DNA from: Adiantum capillus-veneris
Lineage: Eukaryota > Streptophyta > Polypodiopsida > Polypodiales > Pteridaceae
Length of the DNA: 64,000 nt
Assembly (NCBI GenBank): GCA_014529385.2
Contig: CM043954.1
Span: 95,065,247-95,129,246, forward strand
Direction: 5' to 3'
Both the position numbers and the translations under genes were made by a program. This document shows, one piece after another, positions 23,230-34,769 of the stretch. Every line of letters starts with the position of its first letter. Position 1 is the stretch's first letter. The notes beneath the pieces were generated by a model. It saw nothing but the letters and a program-made list of their open reading frames with translations, was not told where the DNA came from and did not search any database.

Positions 23230-23560
23230 TCTTTATATGAGGTTACCACTCTTCCCTTTTCCACCCACGTATTTTGTAGGAGGTGTTTCCTTCCAAGGCC
23301 CTTTTTGTGGTTTGAGGTATGTTTTGAGAGGGGTGTGTGTTTTAAGGGGGGGTTTCCACCAAGACTTGTTTGTATGCTTGTTGACATCACAAGGAGAGTA
23401 CACAAGATATACGTGGTTCACCAAAGTGTGGGCTACATCCATGGGAAAGCAGCCACTCGATCCCTCAATGGTCATCTCACCCGATTCTCTCTTTAGCTTG
23501 CACTAGTTGCTTCTTCATCATGTGTAGAGGAGGCCTTCTTTTATAGATTCTAAGGACCTC
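23230..23560 (-). mobile_element. LTR remnant of a Ty1/copia-like element (TATA plus R/U5 phrase)
   Basis: The minus strand has CTATAAAAG (about 23,537-23,546). About 100 bases downstream is CATGGATGTAGCCCACACTT followed by GGTGAACCACGTATATCTTG (23,405-23,450). This phrase (GGATGTAG...TGAACCACGTA) is common in the R/U5 of plant copia LTRs. Neither LTR end nor a PBS could be fixed. Confidence 0.45.
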
Positions 23561-24690
23561 CTATGGGCTGACCTCTCACCGGGTTGGGTGGAGCCTCTTG
23601 GGAGGATTGAGAGAGCTAGAGAGAAGGCTTGGTTGATAATAGATTTCCCCTTATCTAGTTTGGTAGGAATTAGATCACTAAATGTATTGTTTTATGGGAT
23701 CAAGGAATGGGAGGCAGGATCTTACAACATCTTTCTTCTCCTTTGATTGATGATAGGTTCATTGTTTAGCTTCTTGGTATGCAACCCCATGAAATCTCTT
23801 GTGACTAAGTGAGGGTATTGATCCCCTTTTTGTCGGTCATTTTCATCTATTTTTGTAATTTGATGGAGTATGAGTAGTATCTTATGTGACCAATTGAGGA
23901 CTTGGTTTGGACCTTCCTTGGCTAGTGTGTAGATTCCAAGCCAAGAAATAATGTCAAGTTTGTGAGGAAAAGGGTATGGACTATAGAATTTACATCAATC
24001 TTAGCCATGTCATATGAGACGATGGCATTATGGAAAGAGAGATCCTTTTCACAAAGTACCATCCCTTGGAAAAATGTCAAGAAGGTAGGCGTCCTATCAT
24101 ATGAACCCAAGATTTTGATCCTTTATGCTAGAAAGAGACATTCTCCTAAAGACACAAGAATATGCTCCTCATAAAAAAGAAATTGGACAAGAATCTAGCA
24201 ATTCCATTGGTGTGTGTGAGTGGGGGATTCTAATCAACGAGCCAATATAATCGAGCATAGACAAATTTTGAGCGAATCTAAAGACAAATTAGAACAAGTG
24301 CAAAATTGTTGGAAGAAAATAGTTATGTCATGCATATTGAAATGACCACCACAAATCAGTGATTCATTTTTAGAAATTCAAACTTTAGAACCATTGCCTA
24401 AACGAAATACTTGAGATATGGGCAATCTCATCATCCCCATAAAACAAAAAAACCTTCCATCCTATGCTCCCAACCCTCATACCAAGGCACAAAAAGGCAT
24501 ACCAAAAATTTGGCCCTAAAAATTTCCTCTAGGGGCTACCAGCTTAGCTTGATTTGCATCAAGCTTTGCGCGTAAGCTCGAGCCCGTAAGGTAACAATCT
24601 CATCGGAGGAGTGCTTTTACTAGTAAAACAATGCAATCCTATTTCCCTCGAGCTCTTTGATCATTTTTTAGACCATGGCAGCTGCCATCA
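23561..24690. other. Non-genic stretch
   Basis: The left part may be U3 of the LTR remnant at 23.2-23.56 kb. The rest shows no recognisable coding, RNA or repeat features. Confidence 0.25.
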
Positions 24691-26012
24691 ACTCCTTTTC
24701 AATTGCCAAAGTCTCCTCTGATTTGTACCTTTCAAAATCCATCTACAAAGACTTGACCATGGCACGAGTAGAAGCTTCCTTATCTTTCCAAATTGACAGT
24801 TCATCTTAGTTTGACTCCCTCCTTTCAGCTACCAATGTCTCTTTTGATTTGTGTTTCTCAAAATCCATCTATAGAGACTCGATCATGGCACGGATAGAAG
24901 CTTCCTTCTCTTTCCAAATTGATAGTCCAGCTTGGTTTGAGTCCCTCATCCTCTCCATGCGGTCAAGCACTTCCATTGTCTTGTTTCTTGTAGTTGCCTT
25001 CCTATCTTATAAATCTTGAATAGCTTCCTATTGGCTCTTCTCAAGATCAATCTTAAGTTATTCGAGAGATGCAAGGAGAGCAGCATGCTCCACACTCGCT
25101 TTAGCAACCTTTTCTTTGGCTTCTTCCATATGTCTGCACATTTTGGTAAGTAAATTATGAGCAATTGATTTAACATTCTTTGATTTTTCACTTCCACCCT
25201 CACCATATCCATATCTTTTTTGTATGGACTTATGCTCAGCCTCTTTCACAGTTGCTAACTCTTTCTAGAGGGCTTCCAGAGAGCAATCAGTGAGGACATC
25301 ACTCATCGCTTGGTCCTTATGCTATACATCTTCCACTTTCAGATCTTTGATGTTGGCCTCAACACTTTCAGGCTTGAGAGATCTTAAGTTGTATTTTTGT
25401 TGATATCTGAAAAAGTAAGAGACTGTAATATTTCCCTCTGTGTTGTTGACTTAAGGGATACCTCAATATTACAAACCTCCATAAGTTCCTACGTAGCATC
25501 TAGTTCTACTTGCCAGCCCTCCCTTTCTGGGAAGCTTACACTCTCCTTCTCCACAAAATGCACTTTGTCATTCTTACAACCACCATTCACCCCATTGAGC
25601 TTCATTGGAGCTTCGTTGTTAATTCGTCGGTTCATTTCTCTTTGCTTGAGCCAAATCTTGCATCAAATTGAACTTGGATCTCTCTATTAATATAGCAAGT
25701 TGCTTCTTCACCTTGCTATGGTCATCTTGTCCATCTACAACTCTTTCCATCATTGTCCTCTTCTATTATAAAATAGTGATAACTTATGGGAAGCCTCTTC
25801 CACTTATTTTTATGCGTTGTTCCAAGCACATTTATTAAAACATATTCAAGCGTCTGCATGCAAGGGGCATAAAATTCAGAGTTGTGACTAGGATTCAAAA
25901 ACACACCCAGGGAACATAGGTTCTTAAATACAAGTTTAATCATATACACGTGCACCTCATCAAGAATATTGAAATTCATTAAAGCTTTCCCAAAACATTT
26001 TGCCTGTAACAA
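24690..26012 (-). pseudogene. Coiled-coil protein remnant with a 42-residue tandem repeat
   Basis: The minus strand reads as a decayed, charged, heptad-like protein. A frame at about 25,249-25,080 gives EKSKNVKSIAHNLLTKMC and EEAKEKVAKASVEHAALL. Further down, a 126-bp (42-codon) unit is present twice, at about 24,711-24,836 and 24,837-24,962. Its shared core is LSIWK(E/D)KEAS(I/T)RAM followed by a stretch like SLQMDFE(K/R)(H/Y)KSEETL. A possible N-terminal part lies at 26,012-25,722 (DEVHVYMIKLVFKNL). At least three stops and frameshifts. No catalytic domain seen. It could be a gag-like or host coiled-coil pseudogene. Confidence 0.5.
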
Positions 26013-26029
26013 TCATTTTGCAATTTTGC

Positions 26030-27183
26030 AAGCGAATTGGTGAATAACAATCCTCAACATTAAACAAGGATCTCAAAAAATGGATGCAATACTGCCATAT
26101 GGGCAAGCTGGGAAGATCTTTTCTCAGTTACCAGTTTGTGAGTGCTCTCTGCATTGAAATACTCTGGAATGGGGGGAGTCTTGCCTCTAGAATCTAACCT
26201 AGTGTCCTCGGAGTAGGGGGTGATAATTTGCTAGAGAGAGCCTTTAGAGTCTCTATGCAAAAATGTTTGGGGAAATAGGCTAAAGGCCTCCCCCATAAGC
26301 TCCCTTAAAGGGCGTTTGAATTAAAGGGCCTTCATTCACTTAGAGGACCCTTCAAAAGTGGCCCATATCTCATCTATTAGTAGGTCATCCAACGTCACAC
26401 CAACATTGCAGCCTGCCCACTTATAACAGATCACCCTCAGATCACCCTCAAACCTCCCTCCTGGGCCGCCAATCTTCAGGAAAAATCATTTTTCCAAATA
26501 TACAAAATTCCTTTCCTTCGATTTGACGAGAGGAAATTTTAGAAAAATAGGTAAATTTTTCGGGTTTTTACACTATTTTTCTCTATTTTGGGGCGGAATT
26601 TCTCCCTTTCTCCTTGCCATCAATCGGCATCTTTGAAATTGTAAACGGCACGATATTAAGTTGAAACGCATTTTTCCCGAACACTAGCTGCTCCCGGCAA
26701 CCCTATTGCATCGTGAGCGATATTTTGCGATGATGCAATCGCTACAGCAAGACAGCAAAAATTTCCTCTCGACAACTTGCAGCGAGCTAAGAGGAAATCA
26801 CTGCAACGAAGGTTGATGAATTTAGGATGTAGGATGCACTTGAACGTGCAGATGTGCAAGGAGAATAAAGGGGACGGAGGGGAAAGGAGGGAGGCAAGCT
26901 GGATGGGTAGGTGTATGATCGCCGCCCTTTGCAAGCACGTGCAGCACGGAGTGTACCAAAGGACCTAATGGAAGTAAACAGTGTGCATATGCAGTGTGCT
27001 GGACATTTAATTGCTTGATAGGATGCCTTCTCATGAAACCATATCTGGCATAAGTCGTGCACGCTGCAATTGGAGCTACCTATAAACAAGCATTCCACCC
27101 TCGCCATAATTGAACGCTGCAAGAAGCTCTATCCGTACACTCCACCAGAGACATCGCCATCAACAATACCCTGCTAGTCTGCT
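26030..27183. other. Non-genic stretch
   Basis: No plausible gene on either strand. The overlapping frames at 26,650-27,120 look like chance ORFs in GC-richer sequence. Confidence 0.3.
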
Positions 27184-27235
27184 GTTGCAACCAGTCCGCG
27201 CCGGTGCAACCGGTCCGGCGCGGACTGGTTGCAAC
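27184..27235. repeat. Perfect 21-bp inverted repeat with a 10-bp loop
   Basis: The arms GTTGCAACCAGTCCGCGCCG+G (27,184-27,204) and the exact reverse complement (27,215-27,235) flank TGCAACCGGT. It is related to the imperfect palindrome at 6400-6437. At both loci it lies within about 160 bp of an H1 MITE. Confidence 0.85.
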
Positions 27236-27389
27236 AACCACAAGAAGATTTAGAAATTTTCTCATGTAGGAAAACGGAGTCTTTCTCAGTGTTTTTCATA
27301 CAATGCATAACATCATGAGCTTTTGTGAGGGAGGCACCGCATACCTAGCTAGGTACGATTGGGGGCACGGGACCCCCAAGGGGCCGGCC

Positions 27390-27639
27390 TCGTCCATAAA
27401 GGACATGGGGCCAACTCGGCGGATCGACGGTGTTGGAGAGATCCACCGTCGATTAAAGCTCCACGAGGACAAAAAATTAAGGTTCCCAGCCGACCGTCGG
27501 GCCTTGAACCCCCCTCGTCCATAAAGGACACGGGGCCAACTTACGGGATCGATGGCGCTGGAGAGATCCACCATCGATTAAAGCTCCAGGAGGACAAAAA
27601 ATTAAGGTTCCCAACCGACCGTCGGGCCTTGAACCCCGG
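27390..27639. repeat. 125-bp tandem duplication inside the nested element
   Basis: CGTCCATAAAGGACA(T/C)GGGG...GGGCCTTGAACCCC occurs twice in direct tandem, with a period of 125 bp and about 90% identity. Confidence 0.85.
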
Positions 27640-27684
27640 ACCTCCCCCGCCACACTCCTCAGCTCTATCCAACTTGCCTAACAC
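27620..27684 (-). repeat. tRNA-like (SINE-type) segment with A and B boxes
   Basis: On the minus strand TAGGCAAGTTGG fits the Pol III A box at 11 of 12 positions. GGTTCAAGGCC fits the B box (GGTTCRANNCC) at 10 of 11, with tRNA-like spacing. No cloverleaf with a proper acceptor stem was found, so this is tRNA-derived repeat sequence rather than a tRNA gene. Confidence 0.4.
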
Positions 27685-27989
27685 GCATCCGTGCACATGT
27701 TGTGAGTCAGCTTGTACATAAAGCCTACACCCCCCCTGCTGCGGATATCCGACGGTCTAAAATCCTCGTGACGCCGATCGCACTCCCCTACCGTAGATTT
27801 CATGAACTTGACCCCGTGTCACTTATAAACGAGGAGGGGCCGGGGGTCACGGCCCCTTGGGGGTCCCGTGCCCCCAATCGTACCTAGCTAGGTATGCGGT
27901 GCCTCCCTCACAGAAGCTCATGATGTTGAGGTAAGTCACAATGTGGGAAACATTGTGAGCATTTGTCCAAAACTTCTTGTGTTTTCAGG

Positions 27990-28427
27990 CCCAACTTTTG
28001 CTCAAAGTTCGCATCTAGGTTGTCAAAAAGACTTCTAAACCATTCGGAGACAAAAACAAGTATGTCTCTCCGATTTTGTAAGCAGGTTACATTATAGGGT
28101 ATCTCACGAGATACCCTTCAAAAAATGAAGTAAAAGCAAGATGCTAGTGACACGGAGAGGGATCGACAGAGGGAGAGAGGCCGCGTGTCAGCGTGTGGAG
28201 AGCAACGGGATATTTTGTTTCACAGGAATCGCAGGTGAGGAGTTTTGTGTCTGTCGTGTAGTCGAGGCAGGGGCGGACACGCTGCAGTCGAGGGATGCAA
28301 TTGCAGAGGGAGTTAGGGGGGAGCGCAGGGGAGGACGAGACCAGGCTCAAAGCAGGTGTTGAGGGCGCGGTCTTGTGCACGCTGAGAGAGATACGGGCAG
28401 GGAGTTGCTCCATGAGCAACAGGGACA

Positions 28428-28483
<56 letters not shown>

Positions 28484-29800
28484 AGCGCTGTCCACGGATT
28501 TGATGTGTCTCGAGGTAGGTGAGAGGGGATGGAACGCAGAGAAAGTAGCCTAGGTCGAGATGGATGCAGCGCAAGAACAGGTGCAGATAGTCTAGACTTT
28601 GCTTTCACGCGGGTGGAAAAGCGAATCTTTGAAGCTAATTAATTAATGAAATATGAAGTAGACCCAGTATGACCCAGTAAGTATAGGGCTCCAAAAGAGC
28701 CTATTTGGGGTGGGGGGGGCGAGGGGGTTTGTTAGAAGCTAGATTTAGGAATTCAATATGTTCGTGAGGGTCATCTTACCATAGGAGCCATGTCAAAGTG
28801 GAATTATGGAGGGGGACCCCAAAACCTTCTAAGGCCTCCAAACTCATCTGAGAGCCCAAAAGTGACATCAGAGCGGTCTAAAATGCCGTTTAGGGTTTTG
28901 TGAGGGTTTTATTTTCATTCTGCTTGGTTTAGAGGTTTCAGGACTCGAAGGAGAAACGCAAGATCTTTCACTTTTGTCACCTTGTTCTCGTGCATCGGCC
29001 TCTCGTCCCCTTGGAGGTCTTCTCCTTGAGGAATTACTCTATCCGTAAATCTGATCATACAGGCGACAAGTTTGTGGCCAGGCTCTACCAGGTTTCTATT
29101 GTAAGTAGATCATACACATGTGCAGATTGGGTTGTCCATCCTCGCACATGATGGAAATGGTCAAAGTAAACCCACATATGATGCAAATTACCACCTAGAT
29201 GCATCCTCTTAACCAAGACCGCTCAAGTTTATGGTCCTTTCGTAGACAACTTGAAGATGTTGTCGGAGGGCGTAGTTCTCCAAGGTCAACCAAGAAAGCG
29301 TCGCGCTTTTGGTTGTAGAAGGAAAATCAATGTGGGTTCAAACCAAGATAAATGAGTGCAAGTAGGGATAATTTATGACTAATAAGGTTATAAGTGAAGG
29401 CCAGAGAGAATTTACGAGAGATAATTACGATTTATAACACTATTAATTATTGAAAGCGATAAGAAACATATAATCGACACATAAGTGATACAGTCAATGT
29501 TTCCAATTTTTTCTTTTTGATATCTCTTTTACAAATCAGTTGCATATGCGTGTGTCGATATGCCTTTTGATCTATAACCTTCTAATTAGAAATTCTCAAA
29601 ATTGGACCAAGTTGTAATTGCCAAGCACAAATCTCTTGGGGTTTTATAGCTCCCCCCCCTGTTGCATGTTAAGTCAAGTTTCTAATTCTAGCGGAGTCTC
29701 ACCTCCCCCTACCACTAGCGCTAGTGCTAGTGCTCGGCATGGGGAGGGCTGATTGATGATGTGGCATGCCTACTTTTGATCTCCACCAAGTTGGACACTA
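27990..29800. other. Non-genic stretch
   Basis: A GC-richer patch (28,140-28,600) gives long but unlikely frames across a (TC)n tract. The rest is AT-rich with no recognisable features. A 20-bp palindrome, GGGTATCTCACGAGATACCC, lies at about 28,098-28,117. Confidence 0.3.
28430..28481. repeat. (TC)n microsatellite
   Basis: About 25 TC units. Frames across it encode Arg-Glu or Ser-Leu repeats and should be ignored. Confidence 0.95.
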
Positions 29801-30725
29801 ATGTCTTCAATAAGGGGCGCCTCAATGACCAAATTTTGTTGCTCGATCAAGCCATACAGATCCCTACACGAGCCCCTCCTTCCTCCTTGTACTATTGGTC
29901 GCTGTTGTCCATGCCATGACATGCATTTTTTCCATTTTTTTCACACTAAAACCCTACAAGGTTTATTTTGGGTGTCCACCTTTTGCCCATTGGGTGGTCT
30001 TATTATGGTGGGCGGCCACCCCCTCAAAGTACACCACGTTTGGATTACATATCAACCAAAGTATTGCAAGGCACAATATTTTTTGCTATTAGCCTCGCCT
30101 TCCCCAACCATGTTGGACATGTATCTGAGCTTGTGAGGGAGTGAATTAGGGTTTCCCCTTATCAAAATGGTGTGTGGGCTTCACTTTAGAAGCTCTTGAA
30201 TCTTTGCAAATTCATAAAATGGTCGCCATGAAAGTGGAAGCTCGAGTATTCCTTTCAACTGTTTGATGTTACGACTATGTAATTGGGGGTGAGGCTACAT
30301 GATACCATGAAAGAGGTTTGGGTTTTGATTGAGATTTGTGCTTGTATGAGCATTGAGGTTTCATGGTTGAAACTTTAGTGTTTTTTTAAAAGGTCTTTTA
30401 AGTAAAATTGAATGTGATCCGATGATCCTCTCATCATAATCTCAACTACGAAAACAAGCAATTTCCAAGCACAATAGGAAAGAGGGTTTGTGACTTTGCT
30501 GTCACGAACGCTCTTAGATTTTCAGTCACCGTTAGAAAGAGGGTTGGTGATTCTCCACAAACGCTTTTCACAAAGTGTTTGTGACGAACTCTCACAGCCA
30601 AAGGTTTTGCACCTTTGCAGCTAGACCACACACATCCTGACATTTCTGGTGAACCCAACATGAAGCAGCTGGGGTGGGGATTCAAAAACTTGTTTTAAAA
30701 GGTTTAATTACAAATAATTAAAGCT
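29801..30725. other. Non-genic stretch; probably leader/LTR of Ty3 element D
   Basis: It lies directly upstream of the element D gag. No primer-binding site could be recognised with confidence and LTR boundaries are not visible. Confidence 0.3.
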
Positions 30726-31871
30726 ACGGATCAGCAAGAGCAACAAGGCATGAGTTTTGATCAAGGCACAATGAAAATGTTTCAAGCATTCGCCATGTTT
30801 ATGCAACAACAACAAGCTGGAGAAAGAAGGGAGGTGTCAGCAACCAAAGCCCTTTAAGCTATTGTGAACAAAATGTACCATTCTGAAGGGAAAGATGTCA
30901 CAAAGTTTCTTCATGGTTATGTAAAGGAGATGGAGCTACAACGAGTTTCAGAGGTGGACATGATTCGTAGTTTTGAGCTTGTTGTGGTCCCTGAGATTAG
31001 AGACCACGTAAGGGGAATTTGGGAGGAGCATGGAGAAGGTTGAGAGAAAATCAAATTAGCCCTAAAGGAGGAATACTTCATGGAGGAATCTGAAAGGGTT
31101 ACAAAAAGGACCTTCTTGGAATGGGTTGCAAAGACAAAAGAAGGACTTTCCATCATCGAACTGTTGAGAGAGTTTGAGCAGCGCTATGCTTAGCTATGAG
31201 TAACAGAGCGAGCCACTTTGGATAGTAAAAACAATGAATTGTTCCTTCAAGATGCATGTCGTAAGCTCCTAGAAAAGCTAGAGCTACTCCTTGAAGACAA
31301 GAATACAGAACAAGGTCTAAAGGCTGAGTGGAAAGAGGCTGAGGACGCAGTCTCATTGCTTGCTAAGAGGCAATGTCATAGGGACAAGATGGTGGTGAAT
31401 GGTACTACCTCTACTCCTAGCATGTCAGAGATTCCACCAAAGCCTACTGCTGCTGTGATTCCAAAAGGTGATAATTCAATGCTTGATGAGCTTGTTAAGG
31501 GCATGCAAGAAATGAAGTCAACGCTAGCAAGGCTTGAAGAGAAAGGACAACCTATAGGATACAAATACCAAAGCGAAGAAGGATTTGTGCACAGATGCAT
31601 ATGGTGTGATGGCACAAACCATGGCAGAAGGGATTGTCATAGCTTCAATGATGCCTTGAAAAGAGATCTTGTGTTTTTTAAGGATGGCAAGATCCATCTG
31701 CGGGAGACAGGTATGCCATTAGGAACTAGCTTTGGAAAAGGGGGTATGTGGAAGTTAGTGGAGGATATGGAGACAAGTCATGCTATTTCTGCAGTGGAGG
31801 ATGCTACCTATGGGGTAAAGATAGAGCTAATTTTAAAGAAACCGTTAAAAGTCTACTCCAGATGCTTTTGA
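30726..31871 (+). pseudogene. Ty3/gypsy element D: gag
   Basis: The frame runs from about 30,726 (the expected start codon reads ACG) through MSFDQGTMKMFQAFAMF and a gag core with KFLHGYVKEMEL...FLEWVAKTKEG. It has several stops between 30,850 and 31,200. It is then open at 31,218-31,871. The open part ends with the knuckle C-I-W-C-D-G-T-N-H-G-R-R-D-C (31,594-31,635), then FFKDGKIHLRETGMPLG and FGKGGM. The knuckle spacing is the canonical CX2CX4HX4C. Same strand and order as the protease and RT downstream. Confidence 0.8.
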
Positions 31872-33629
31872 GGAGGTTGATAACTTGTGGCCATATGCAG
31901 TAGCCTCAGCCGAAAAAGGGAAAGTAACTAAACAATTATTACATGAAGCTGGTGATTGCATACGCCATACAACAGGTTGGGATGACCCTGTGGATTCTTT
32001 ATTAGTGCATGCCTATCTTGCAAAATGCTATAACAATGAAGCAATTATGGAAGAGAATCGTAGACGTGATAATGGAGATGCAGGCCCTTCTACTTCAAAG
32101 AGGGTTACAAGAGCCGGAGGAAGAAAGGATTCAGGACCTTCTTATGAGGCTCCACCATATGTGCCTCCTCCTGAGATTCCTATGGTGGAGGAATCTACAG
32201 GGAAGAAAGAGCAAGGAAAAGCCAAAGCAAAAGGCCCTGCATACACTGACCACAATCTGACATTGAAGCTGCCACAAACTTAAAGCAGGTATTGGAGGAA
32301 AGGATTTTGAATAGCAAAGTTGAGTTTACCTTGGGTGAAGTTCTTGGCATTGCTAAACACGATTTTCATGAAGAAATTATACATATCGTAAAAAGAAAGA
32401 GGCAAACACTCACTGAGTCTATTCCTTCACAATCTGAGGGTGAAGTGGAGTCACTTAAGGCACATGGGCTACATTTCCAAGAGAGTGATTGTGATGAAAG
32501 TGTGGTAGGATGCTACCAGTCTTCTCGAAGAGATGCACATGCTAGATTTGCAGATGATGATAATGAAGCCTCCTATAAAAGCCATTGCTCCAAAAGTCAT
32601 TGGGCAAGAGCTACAACAAAAACTCTAGTCAAGGTGGGTGATCTTGAGGAGCCATATGTTGCATTGATAGATCATGGCTCTCAGATCAATCTTATGTCCA
32701 AGAGTCTTTACATGAAGGGTAAGTGGCCGATAGACACAGACCATGGGTGAATGATTGAGCTGCAAATAACTCATCAGGAGAGTTGTATGGGGCTTGTCCA
32801 AATGCGAAAGTGATGATTGGTAATGTGAAGGATAAGCAAAACTTCTTTGTGCAGGAGATGTCTACCTATCCTCTTATCCTTGGGCAGCCATACATCACAG
32901 CCGTTTGCATGGAAACAAAGGTCTTGGATGATGGTTCTGTTTGTTCTAGGGTAAAGAGTAGAGATGGGAAGTGAGCTGTGCAATTCTTGACTGTGTGTAC
33001 AGGAACCACAATAGTCTTCGTGAGTATCTTCTACCAAAAGCGAACAAAGAGTTCAAAGAGTACAGGGAGACAAGGGGTTTTGGCCATGTACCATTGTAAA
33101 GCAGGATTGCAATGGTACAAGAAGAAAAAGATTCTCGCCTGACCCAAAGCAAGAAGAAGATTTTTCTACAGGTTTTCATGGATTAATTGAGCATGGGTCA
33201 TTATGTTTTAAGAAGCTTGAGGATATGAAAAGAAGTGCACGACAATATGTATATAATGTATAGAAATACATGAAGGAAAATGGTTTCATAGAGGATAGTG
33301 AATGCATTGCAGGTTTCTTTGAACAAGTTTCTCATGTAGATACTATGCTTGAGCTTGAGGCTATAATGGACTCTAGCATGCAAGATGGAACCCACGTTGT
33401 GGAAGTATACTCTATGGAAATGTATGATGTGATTGAGGCTTTTGAAGATTAGAAAGATTTCAATGCTAATGAAGGACCGGAAGTGCATGTGGAGACCAAG
33501 TACAAAATGGTGGCAAAGAAAGTGAGACCAGTGGCCTTACCTTTACCATAAGATTGCATGAAAAAGCTAGAGCACTCTTCTTTGCAATCGAGTCTCAGGG
33601 ATCAAAAAATAACTGGATAGAAGTTCACA
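31872..33629 (+). pseudogene. Ty3/gypsy element D: gag C-terminus and protease
   Basis: After a frameshift near 31,860 the frame 31,885-32,283 encodes LWPYAVASAEKGKV and a Pro-rich, basic linker. The frame 32,292-32,750 encodes KVEFTLGEVLGIAKHDFHE and the protease start VALIDHGSQINLMS, with D-H-G where D-S-G or D-T-G is usual. A further frameshift near 32,770 leads to 32,783-32,974 with YGACPNAKVMIG and YPLILGQPYITAV, the flap and second hydrophobic motif. From 33,000 to 33,629 the linker to RT is broken by stops. Confidence 0.75.
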
Positions 33630-34769
33630 ATGGAATCCCTAAAAGAGATAAAAGTTGGTTGTGAGGAGTGTTTAACAGAAGAAGAGAAGAAGAATTTTAA
33701 AGAAATGCTTTCAAGACATGGTAAGGCTTTTGCTTTCCAGCCACATGAGATAGGGTGTGTTGATCCTAATGTTGTTGCACCTATGGTGATATTCACTATC
33801 CCTCATGTACCTTGGAATCTACGCCCAATTCCGATTCTGAAAGCACATTTGCCAAAGTTAATAGTACTCAATGAAAAGATTAGCATGGGTATCTTGGAGC
33901 CTTCTTGTGCGCCATATTCGAACATGTGGTTCACTGTGCCTAAGAAGAATAGAGCTTTGCGGTTCATACAAGATATGCAACTTGTAAATAAGGTTACCAT
34001 TAGGAATGTGGGTACAAGACCTATAGTGGATGAATTTACGAAGGCCTTTGTAGGAAGGTCAATTTACTCAATGGGGGATCTCTATTTAGGGTACGATCAA
34101 TTTCAGCTAGACGTTGAGATTAGAGATCTGACAACTATGAAAACACCTTTGGGATTGGTAAGGATGTGTACCTTACCTCAAGGAGCAACGAATTCAGTTG
34201 CACATATGATGAATGGGATGAACAAGGTTCTACGTGACTTCATACCTCAAATCACAATGCCATTTCTTGATGATGTGCCCATCAAAGGATGTGAAGACAA
34301 AGACAAAGATGAAGCTATGGATTCAACGGGGTGCCGTAAGTTTGTTACATACCATATCAAAGGTTGTGAGAAGATTTTTTCAAGGTTGGAAGAAGTTAAT
34401 CTTACCCTGTCAGGACAAAAATATGTATTTGGAGTTAATGAAGTGTTGATTGTGGGGCATATGTGTGGTCCGTATGGTAGAAGGCCTTGTCTAAAAAAGA
34501 TGGATGCAATAAAAAACATGTACAACTATAACTGAACTTCAAAGATTTCTTGGTGCTTGCTTCTTCTATCTTATTTTGATACCACATTATGCACATGTAG
34601 CAGATCCTCTTTATAGGTTGTTGAGAAAGAACCAAAAGTTTCAATGGGAAGAAGAGCACACAAAAGACATGAGGAAGCTAAAGAAGCTACTTCTTTCATC
34701 ACCAACCTTGAGAAAGGTAGACTATGCATGTGAGAGACCTATCATTGTGAAAGCGGACACGAGTCCTAC
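33630..34769 (+). pseudogene. Ty3/gypsy element D: reverse transcriptase and start of RNase H, cut by element B
   Basis: The 301-codon frame 33,630-34,535 is a well-kept RT. It has LRPIPILKAHLPKLI, MGILEPSCAPYSNMWFTVPK, RFIQDMQLVNKVTIRN, SMGDLYLGYDQFQLDV, LPQGATNSVAHMMNGM and the catalytic FLDD (34,262-34,273). After a frameshift near 34,515 the connection domain follows (FLGACFFYL). The RNase H start KADTSPT ends exactly where the LTR of element B begins at 34,770. No continuation of D is seen in the window. Confidence 0.88.

Larger units (their letters stand above)
27356..27880. mobile_element. 525-bp element with perfect 31-bp terminal inverted repeats, nested in H1
   Basis: The left end starts CGATTGGGGGCACGGG and the right end is its perfect reverse complement over 31 bp (27,356-27,386 and 27,850-27,880). 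TACCTAGCTAGGTA, itself a palindrome, is present on both sides (27,342-27,355 and 27,881-27,894). It occurs once in the intact H1 copy at 6143-6156. The interior holds a 125-bp tandem duplication (27,390-27,514 and 27,515-27,639) and a tRNA-like segment. No protein is encoded. The superfamily is unclear because the palindromic target hides the true TIR/target-duplication boundary. Confidence 0.75.
27239..27981. mobile_element. Hairpin MITE family H1, second copy, split by an insertion
   Basis: The ends CACAAGAAG (27,239) and CTTCTTGTG (27,981) and the hairpin arms match the copy at 6038-6240. The central palindrome is interrupted at 27,356-27,880. Removing the insert and one copy of the 14-bp duplicated site restores the architecture seen at 6 kb. 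Confidence 0.8.

Noticed and set aside
26787-27122. 111-codon minus-strand ORF and its overlapping partners
   Set aside because: Several overlapping frames of similar length on both strands in GC-richer sequence; none resembles a protein.
27620-27684. A functional tRNA gene
   Set aside because: Boxes A and B are present, but no complete cloverleaf or acceptor stem can be built. A tRNA-derived repeat fits better.
28144-28608. 154-codon minus-strand ORF
   Set aside because: It runs through the (TC)n tract as an Arg-Glu repeat and shows no domain. The plus-strand ORF at 28,295 has the same problem.
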